A stretch of 64,000 nt of DNA, from the NCBI GenBank assembly GCA_964428795.1, contig CAYRZL010000002.1, forward strand, positions 49,592 to 113,591, read 5' to 3'. Positions 58,966 to 64,000 of this stretch are shown piece by piece. The stretch's first letter is position 1. Every line of letters begins with the position of its first letter. The position numbers were made by a program, and so were the translations under genes. Below the pieces are notes generated by a model. That model made no database searches. It was not told the origin of the DNA and saw only the letters and a program-made list of their open reading frames with translations. This stretch comes from CAYRZL01 sp964428795 (GTDB lineage Bacteria > Bacillota > Clostridia > Lachnospirales > Lachnospiraceae).

Positions 58966-59715
58966 ATGCCAAGACCACAGAGATGCCGCAAGATTTGCGA
59001 TGAACCGGAATTTAATGAATTTATGCCGGCAGGTATGCCGAATGGGGAGGTTGCCACCCTGTCTTTGGATGAATATGAGGTACTTCGTCTGGTGGACTAT
59101 GAGAGATGTACCCATGAGGAATGTGCGAGACAGATGGATATTTCCCGTACTACGGTGACGGAAATTTATGAAGCGGCACGGTATAAGCTGGCTGACTGTG
59201 TGGTAAATGGAAAACGATTATTGATTTCTGGCGGTAACTACCGGATCTGTGAGGGCGCAGCTTTTGGATGCCGCAGAGTAACATGCCGCAGGGCAGGAAA
59301 CGATATTTCCGATCATATTATGGAAAAGAAAGGAGAGCACATCATGAGAATTGCAGTAACTTATGAAAACGGACAGATTTTTCAGCATTTTGGTCATACG
59401 GAGCAGTTTAAGGTGTATGATGTAGACAATGGACAGATCATAGCAGAGCAGATCGTGGATACAAACGGACAGGGTCATGGCGCTCTGGCAGGATTTCTTT
59501 TGAATGGGAAAGTAGATGTTTTGATCTGCGGCGGTATCGGAGGCGGAGCGCAGAATGCACTGGCAAATGCAGGCATCACTCTGTATGGAGGTGTGTCCGG
59601 AAGCGCGGACGAAGCGGTGAAAGCATTGATTGCAGGAAATCTCGCTTATAATCCGAATATCCAGTGTAATCACCGTGGCGCCAGCCATAGCTGCACCGGG
59701 CATACCTGCGGTTAA
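58966..59715 (+). CDS. DUF134 (HTH) protein fused to NifX/NafY-type domain
   Basis: The 249-residue protein has two parts. Residues 1-100 are DUF134: MPRPQRCRKICDEPEFNEFM, with a sigma-like HTH (CARQMDISRTTVTEIYEAAR). From about residue 127 the NifX/dinitrogenase cofactor-binding family begins: MRIAVTYENGQIFQHFGHTE, GHGALAGFLLNGKVDVLICG, ending in a His/Cys tail (RGASHSCTGHTCG) that could bind metal. An internal ATG at 59344 with GAAAGGAGAGCAC might give a separate NifX-like product. The ATG at 58966 is right behind GGAGAGAGAAC and downstream of the promoter, so the longer frame to 58855 is excluded. Confidence 0.85.
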   Translation: MPRPQRCRKICDEPEFNEFMPAGMPNGEVATLSLDEYEVLRLVDYERCTHEECARQMDISRTTVTEIYEAARYKLADCVVNGKRLLISGGNYRICEGAAFGCRRVTCRRAGNDISDHIMEKKGEHIMRIAVTYENGQIFQHFGHTEQFKVYDVDNGQIIAEQIVDTNGQGHGALAGFLLNGKVDVLICGGIGGGAQNALANAGITLYGGVSGSADEAVKALIAGNLAYNPNIQCNHRGASHSCTGHTCG

Positions 59716-59813
59716 GAAATCTGTGTGAAAGAACTTCATTGTGATTGCATAGGGCTGAAAAAGAGTGTGTATCAAAACAAATGAGTGATGCATACACTGT
59801 ATATAAGGAAAAT

Positions 59814-61103
59814 ATGCAGAAGGAAGCAGAGCCCATGAACAAGCTCAGAATACAGCAGACAGACAATGAGAATGGCGTGGATACAGGAAAATTGCAGATG
59901 AATATTTTATCCACCATAGGAAGGCAGCCGATTCAGAATGCCATGATCCGTATTTCTTATACCGGAGATCCACAGGGATATCTGGAGGAAATAACAACGG
60001 ATAGCTCCGGACTTTCCGATGCGGTGACATTGGATGCGCCACCTCTGGAATATTCCATGGAGCCGGAACAGAGTATGCCCTATGCGGAATATACCATTCA
60101 GGTATCTGCGGAAGGATACCGCCCACAGGAAGTATCCGGGATAGAGGTGCTGCCAACCGTAACCGCATTCCAGGAAGTTGATTTAGAGCCTCTTGAGATG
60201 GCGGATGAGGAGGAAAATATTGCAATCCCGCCGCACACGTTGTACGGAGAATATCCGCCGAAGATTCCGGAGCCGGAGATTCAGCCGGTGAACGAGAGCG
60301 GAGAGATCGTGCTGAGCCGGGTGGTAGTACCGGAATATGTGGTGGTACATGACGGAGTACCGTCGGATTCTACTGCTACAGATTATTATGTAAGATATCC
60401 GGATTATATTAAAAATGTGGCATCCAGTGAAATTTATGCCACATGGCCGGAGGATACGATTCGGGCGAATGTGCTGGCAATCATGTCCTTTACGTTGAAT
60501 CGTGTTTATACCGAATTTTATCGCAATAAAGGGTATGATTTTACGATCACATCCTCCACTGCCTACGATCACAAGTGGATTTATGGAAGAAATATTTATA
60601 CAAATATTTCCAGAATCGTAGATGAGTTGTTCGCAAACTTTTTGTCCAGACCCAATGTGCGTCAGCCGATTCTGACCCAGTATTGTGACGGACAGAGGGT
60701 CAGCTGTCCGGGGTGGATGACGCAGTGGGGGAGTAAATATCTGGGAGATCAGGGATATTCTCCGATTGAGATTTTGCGTTACTTTTACGGAAGCAATATG
60801 TACATCAATCAGGCAGAAGAGATATCCGGTATACCTTCTTCCTGGCCGGGAAGTGATCTGATGGTTGGTTCCACGGGAGCGAAGGTTCGTCAGATGCAGG
60901 AGCAGTTAAACACTATTTCCCGCACATATTCTGCGATTCCGAGCATTGCAGCGGATGGAATTTACGGGGAGAATACCAGGAGAGCGGTAGAGGCATTTCA
61001 GCGTATATTTAATCTTCCGGTCACTGGTGTGGTGGATTATCCTACCTGGTATAAAATTTCACAAATTTATGTGGGGATTACGCGGATTGCGGAGTTGACG
61101 TAA
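59814..61103 (+). CDS. Peptidoglycan-binding protein of spore/cell-wall type
   Basis: The approximately 430-residue protein has an N-terminal carboxypeptidase-regulatory-like beta domain (IGRQPIQNAMIRISYTG, then SAEGYRPQEVSGIEVL). A middle domain with LAIMSFTLNRVYTEFYRNKG and QYCDGQRVSCPGWMTQWGSK follows, like clostridial cortex-hydrolase-related proteins. A C-terminal PG_binding_1 domain ends it (VGSTGAKVRQMQEQLN and IYGENTRRAVEAFQR). No signal peptide is clear. Start uncertain: ATG at 59814 has AAGGAAAAT just upstream, and ATG 59835 or 59781 are alternatives. The target is presumably cell-wall or spore peptidoglycan. Confidence 0.75.
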   Translation: MQKEAEPMNKLRIQQTDNENGVDTGKLQMNILSTIGRQPIQNAMIRISYTGDPQGYLEEITTDSSGLSDAVTLDAPPLEYSMEPEQSMPYAEYTIQVSAEGYRPQEVSGIEVLPTVTAFQEVDLEPLEMADEEENIAIPPHTLYGEYPPKIPEPEIQPVNESGEIVLSRVVVPEYVVVHDGVPSDSTATDYYVRYPDYIKNVASSEIYATWPEDTIRANVLAIMSFTLNRVYTEFYRNKGYDFTITSSTAYDHKWIYGRNIYTNISRIVDELFANFLSRPNVRQPILTQYCDGQRVSCPGWMTQWGSKYLGDQGYSPIEILRYFYGSNMYINQAEEISGIPSSWPGSDLMVGSTGAKVRQMQEQLNTISRTYSAIPSIAADGIYGENTRRAVEAFQRIFNLPVTGVVDYPTWYKISQIYVGITRIAELT

Positions 61104-61244
61104 GGCTCGGGCTGAACAGTAACGAACTGTTGCTATAAAATAACAGTTCCGGACAGTTACCGTTGCATAAATAATCAAAATTAGATATACTAAATAACAT
61201 GTCAGAAAAATAATAAAAAAACAATATATTAGGAGGAAATAGTT

Positions 61245-62087
61245 ATGTCAGAAAATACATGTTCAAGCTGTGCGGAAGGATGCGCTTCTGAAAGCTGTGA
61301 AGGATGTCCGAGTGCACAGGGACCGGAGAGCTTTTTAGAGCAGTTGAATGCATATTCATCTATCAGGAAGGTGATCGGAGTTGTCAGCGGAAAGGGCGGC
61401 GTAGGCAAATCTTTTGTCACTGCATCTCTGGCAGCAGCAATGGTAAAACAGGGATACAAGGTAGGTGTGCTGGATGCCGATATCACAGGGCCTTCCATCC
61501 CGAAAATGTATGGTGTACATGGTCCCGCTATGGGCAGCGAGATGGGAATTTATCCGATTGAGGCAGGAGACGGAACAAAGATCATGTCCATCAATCTTTT
61601 GATGGATGATGAGGAAGCTCCGGTTGTCTGGCGCGGACCGGTCATTGCAGGCACGGTAAAGCAGTTCTGGACAGATGTCGTGTGGGGCGAATTGGATTAT
61701 CTGTTTGTAGATATGCCTCCGGGAACCGGTGATGTACCGTTGACGGTGTTCCAGTCTCTTCCGATAGACGGTATAGTAATCGTTACTTCACCTCAGGAAC
61801 TGGTAGGTATGATCGTAAAGAAAGCCTACAACATGGCAAATATGATGAATGTTCCGGTGCTTGGAGTAGTAGAAAACTATAGCTTTATGAAATGCCCGGA
61901 TTGCGGCAAAGAAATCAAAATCTTTGGCGAGAGTAACATTGACGAGACAGCAGGTGAGCTGGGTATTCCGGTACTTGGCAAGATGCCGCTGGATCCTGAC
62001 TATGCAAAGCTGGCAGATGAGGGCTTGTTCTATAAGGCAGACAATCCATATTTGCAGGCTGCAGTGGATAAGGTAAAAGCACTTTAA
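61245..62087 (+). CDS. Mrp/NBP35 family ATP-binding Fe-S carrier
   Basis: This is a P-loop ATPase that carries or transfers Fe-S clusters. The 280-residue protein has a Cys-rich N-terminal region (CSSCAEGCASESCEGCPSAQ), the deviant Walker A GKGGVGKSFV (about residue 49), a DADITGPSIPKMYG block and a CPDCGKE motif (about 212) for cluster binding by dimers. Length and motifs are complete. TAGGAGGAAATAG precedes the start. It overlaps the next gene by one base (TAATGA), so Mrp and CDF are coupled. Confidence 0.92.
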   Translation: MSENTCSSCAEGCASESCEGCPSAQGPESFLEQLNAYSSIRKVIGVVSGKGGVGKSFVTASLAAAMVKQGYKVGVLDADITGPSIPKMYGVHGPAMGSEMGIYPIEAGDGTKIMSINLLMDDEEAPVVWRGPVIAGTVKQFWTDVVWGELDYLFVDMPPGTGDVPLTVFQSLPIDGIVIVTSPQELVGMIVKKAYNMANMMNVPVLGVVENYSFMKCPDCGKEIKIFGESNIDETAGELGIPVLGKMPLDPDYAKLADEGLFYKADNPYLQAAVDKVKAL

Positions 62088-62980
62088 TGACAGACAAGAC
62101 GAAGAAAAATGAAAAAATAGCAATTCAAGTATCCAGAAACAGCATTCTTGTAAATCTGCTGTTGTCTTTATTTAAGTTTGCAGCGGGTATTCTGGGGCGT
62201 TCCAGCGCCATGGTTTCGGATGCGATTCATTCGGCATCCGATGTGTTCAGTACCGTGATTGTTATTGTAGGGGTAAAAATATCCGGAAAAGATGCGGATG
62301 CGAACCATCGGTATGGACATGAGAGAATGGAATGCGTGGCGTCCATCATATTGGCAGTTGTACTATGTGTGACGGGTATCAGCATTGGACTTAAGGGAAT
62401 GCAGAGCATTGTGTCTGGAAATTATGTAAACCTTGCCATGCCGGGAGGGCTTGCGCTGGCAGCCGCAGTCATTTCTATTGGAGTGAAAGAAGGCATGTAC
62501 TGGTATACGATGGCGGCAGCGAAAAAGATCAATTCCGGTGCGCTGAAAGCAGATGCATGGCATCATCGTTCCGATGCGCTGTCTTCTATCGGCAGTTTTA
62601 TCGGTATTCTTGGTTCAAGATTGGGATTTCCGATTTTTGATCCCATTGCCAGTGTGGTTATCTGTATTTTTATTGTGAAAGCCGCCTATGATATTTTTAA
62701 GGACGCTGTCAGTAAGATGACGGATGAATCCTGTGATGCAAACACCGAAGAGCAGATGCGAAGAACGGTTCTGTGCGTGGACGGGGTACTTCGCATAGAT
62801 GAGATGCGGACCCGCATGTTTGGTTCACGCATTTATGTGGATATTGAAATCTGTGTGGACGGGGAAATGAGTCTGCGGAAAGCACATGCTATAGCGGAAG
62901 ATGTTCATGCATCGATAGAGCAGAAATATCCGGATGTGAAGCACTGTATGGTACATGTGAATCCGGACGGAGAAGAGTAA
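62087..62980 (+). CDS. Cation diffusion facilitator (CDF) transporter
   Basis: This membrane metal exporter of 297 residues has six helices. It shows the AMVSDAIHSASDVFSTV and HHRSDALSSIGSFIG motifs, whose Asp and His residues line the metal site in helices 2 and 5. A C-terminal cytoplasmic dimer domain ends DVKHCMVHVNP. The metal (Zn, Fe or Mn) cannot be determined here. The ATG overlaps the Mrp stop. Confidence 0.94.
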   Translation: MTDKTKKNEKIAIQVSRNSILVNLLLSLFKFAAGILGRSSAMVSDAIHSASDVFSTVIVIVGVKISGKDADANHRYGHERMECVASIILAVVLCVTGISIGLKGMQSIVSGNYVNLAMPGGLALAAAVISIGVKEGMYWYTMAAAKKINSGALKADAWHHRSDALSSIGSFIGILGSRLGFPIFDPIASVVICIFIVKAAYDIFKDAVSKMTDESCDANTEEQMRRTVLCVDGVLRIDEMRTRMFGSRIYVDIEICVDGEMSLRKAHAIAEDVHASIEQKYPDVKHCMVHVNPDGEE

Positions 62981-62993
62981 AATCCGGCAAAAT

Positions 62994-63662
62994 TTAAAGC
63001 TTTTTTGGAAAATGCCGTGCAAAAATGTGTATGGGCTGTCTGGCAGGGCAATAGATGATTTTGTACATGACGATCGCAAGCAGCAGTGCGGTGATCACAT
63101 CAAAGAGGGAATGCTGTTTTATAAATATGGTAGACAGGATGATACTTATCATCAGCAAAAAGGAGCCGGCACACAGTGCAGGCTTCTTTTTAAAGATGCT
63201 GCTTTGACAGACAGCCAGATGTACACCGACAGAGTCATATACATGAATGCTGGGGAACAAATTTGTGGGTGTATCGCTGGAATAGAGTAATTGTACCAGC
63301 TTTACACACAGATTGTCCCGGCTAAAAGTATCCGGTCTCAAATAGTGTCCATTGGGATATATGGTGGATATTACGAGGAATATGGTCATTCCGGTAAAAA
63401 GGAATGCGCACATTTTTTTGAAATCCTCTGCATTTTTAAGAAAGAAAAAAATCAGAGCGGATCCCAGATAGAAAAACCACAGACCATATGGGATTACAAA
63501 GTATTCCACGAATGGGATATAGTCGTCTAAAAACAGATGTACCGGGTGAAAGGAATCTGTCACTGCCTGTTCCAGATAAAAAAACCAGAGCAGATAGAAA
63601 GGCAGATAAAGAAGTAATATTCCGTGTCTGTGTGTTTGGATAAAGTATTTGATCTTTTTCAT
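62994..63662 (-). CDS. PAP2 superfamily membrane phosphatase-like protein
   Basis: The 222-residue protein has about six membrane helices. The phosphatase motifs are partly kept: LFPSIHVYDSVGVHLA (PSxHV, motif II) and KQHSLFDVITALLLAIV (HSxxDV, motif III). This subgroup with YPNGHYLRPDTF is typical of inositol-phosphorylceramide-synthase-like or undecaprenyl-phosphatase relatives, so lipid phosphate hydrolysis or transfer is likely. The ATG at 63662 follows GAGGTTCCC on the minus strand; the longer frame overlaps the divergent response regulator. Confidence 0.78.
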   Translation of the reverse strand: MKKIKYFIQTHRHGILLLYLPFYLLWFFYLEQAVTDSFHPVHLFLDDYIPFVEYFVIPYGLWFFYLGSALIFFFLKNAEDFKKMCAFLFTGMTIFLVISTIYPNGHYLRPDTFSRDNLCVKLVQLLYSSDTPTNLFPSIHVYDSVGVHLAVCQSSIFKKKPALCAGSFLLMISIILSTIFIKQHSLFDVITALLLAIVMYKIIYCPARQPIHIFARHFPKKL

Positions 63663-63777
63663 GGGAACCTCACTGTAATAGAAATATTTTCCTATTCCAG
63701 TATGTCCAAAACTGCGAATTTTATGTGAAAAGGGAAGCGGATATGTGTTAAGATGTATCAACAGGAGGAATGTACAG

Positions 63778-64000
63778 ATGAAAATTGCATATTGTGAGGA
63801 TGAACCGGCACAGGCGGCGCTCACAGCTGACAGAATCCGGGACTGGGCAAAGTGCGCCGGAGTGGAATGTGAGTTGGATATGTTTCTGGATGCAGAGCAT
63901 TTTCTGTTTGAACTTTCGATGGAAAGGAACATACGGTCAAAGAAAATTTTAACACGCCGTGAGCAAGAAATCCCCCACTTCTATAAGTGGGGGATGAATT
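63778..64000 (+). pseudogene. LytTR-type response regulator, receiver fragment cut by an insertion
   Basis: An ATG at 63778, behind AACAGGAGGAATG, starts MKIAYCEDEPAQAALTADRI, then AKCAGVECELDMFLDAEHFL: the first strands and acidic pocket of an AgrA/LytTR-type receiver. Before the phosphorylated Asp the match stops at about 63930 and the frame reads unrelated residues into a hairpin. The gene is therefore interrupted, or runs into a mobile element at the window edge. The sequence ends here, so the final status is unknown. Confidence 0.6.
63931..64000 (+). mobile_element. Probable end of an IS200/IS605-like element
   Basis: ATCCCCCACTT and AAGTGGGGGAT form a perfect 11-bp hairpin (63970-63995) with a CTAT loop, preceded by GTGAGCAAGAA and followed by GAATT. 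This subterminal hairpin form is typical of IS200/IS605 ends. It interrupts the response regulator. Which end it is and whether a transposase follows is beyond the window. Confidence 0.5.

Noticed and set aside
61104..61244. Several AACAGT/ACTGTT repeats between the peptidoglycan-binding and Mrp genes
   Set aside because: Pairing is irregular and there is no T-run; not strong enough to call a terminator or operator.
62227..62566. Minus-strand frames opposite the CDF gene
   Set aside because: Shadows of the plus-strand transporter; no start signals.

Overview
The window reads as chromosome of a low-to-moderate GC, Gram-positive anaerobe of the Clostridia, most likely a gut Lachnospiraceae. 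The basis is strong AGGAGG-type ribosome binding sites, GatCAB, a decarboxylase sodium pump, a T-box leader, a CspA-like S8 protease, a PocR/AraC regulator and many families typical of that group. Species cannot be fixed from the sequence alone.

Layout. 1-7 kb: gatCAB, a divergent ClpX-type unfoldase and an S8 protease facing a signal-peptidase-II-like protein. 7.5-13.7 kb: M18 aminopeptidase, a transglutaminase-like lipoprotein and a four-gene sodium-pumping oxaloacetate decarboxylase operon. 14.4-17.8 kb: a tRNA-Gly followed by a chain of hairpins, a second copy of the tRNA 3' end and an AT-rich strip of broken genes (toxin-immunity-like pair, HsdM, HsdR, integrase). 17.8-24.9 kb: nucleotide-kinase-like gene, a collapsed anaerobic sulfite reductase locus, RidA, YmaF, a PTS-like membrane protein, an AlbA-type ATPase, a Nif11-like peptide and a flavodoxin. 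25-31 kb: a LexA-box-controlled Y-family polymerase with YolD, then rhaB-rhaA-rhaD with a TnpB/IS605 right-end relic between rhaA and rhaD. 31-43 kb: MATE transporters, a Gld-type ABC exporter, and a BlaI/M56 pair whose operator recurs before a C39-like peptidase. 43-50 kb: a divergent UroD-type methyltransferase and PocR regulator, tRNA-Val, a DUF3791-DUF3990 three-gene module, and an ABC-class ATPase. 50-64 kb: thyA-dfr, an AEC permease, aspartate kinase, T-box-ilvB-ilvN-ilvE, a DUF134-NifX fusion, Mrp, CDF, PAP2, and a response regulator cut by an insertion-like end.

How the genes fit together. The core blocks are coherent: amidotransferase for tRNA charging, rhamnose catabolism (kinase, isomerase, aldolase), branched-chain amino acid synthesis with valine-responsive attenuation, and energy conservation by decarboxylation.

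The most unusual property is a series of about ten deletion scars. At these sites two gene pieces, often from neighbouring or divergent genes, are joined directly (HsdM, integrase-HsdR, Crp-AsrA-AsrB-AsrC-formate dehydrogenase, two MATE genes, AraC-amidohydrolase, YeiL-LsrF). The best candidates for new biology are the DUF3791-DUF3990 module, the hairpin chain behind tRNA-Gly, the two-site BlaI-like regulon and the four-cysteine insertion in IlvB.
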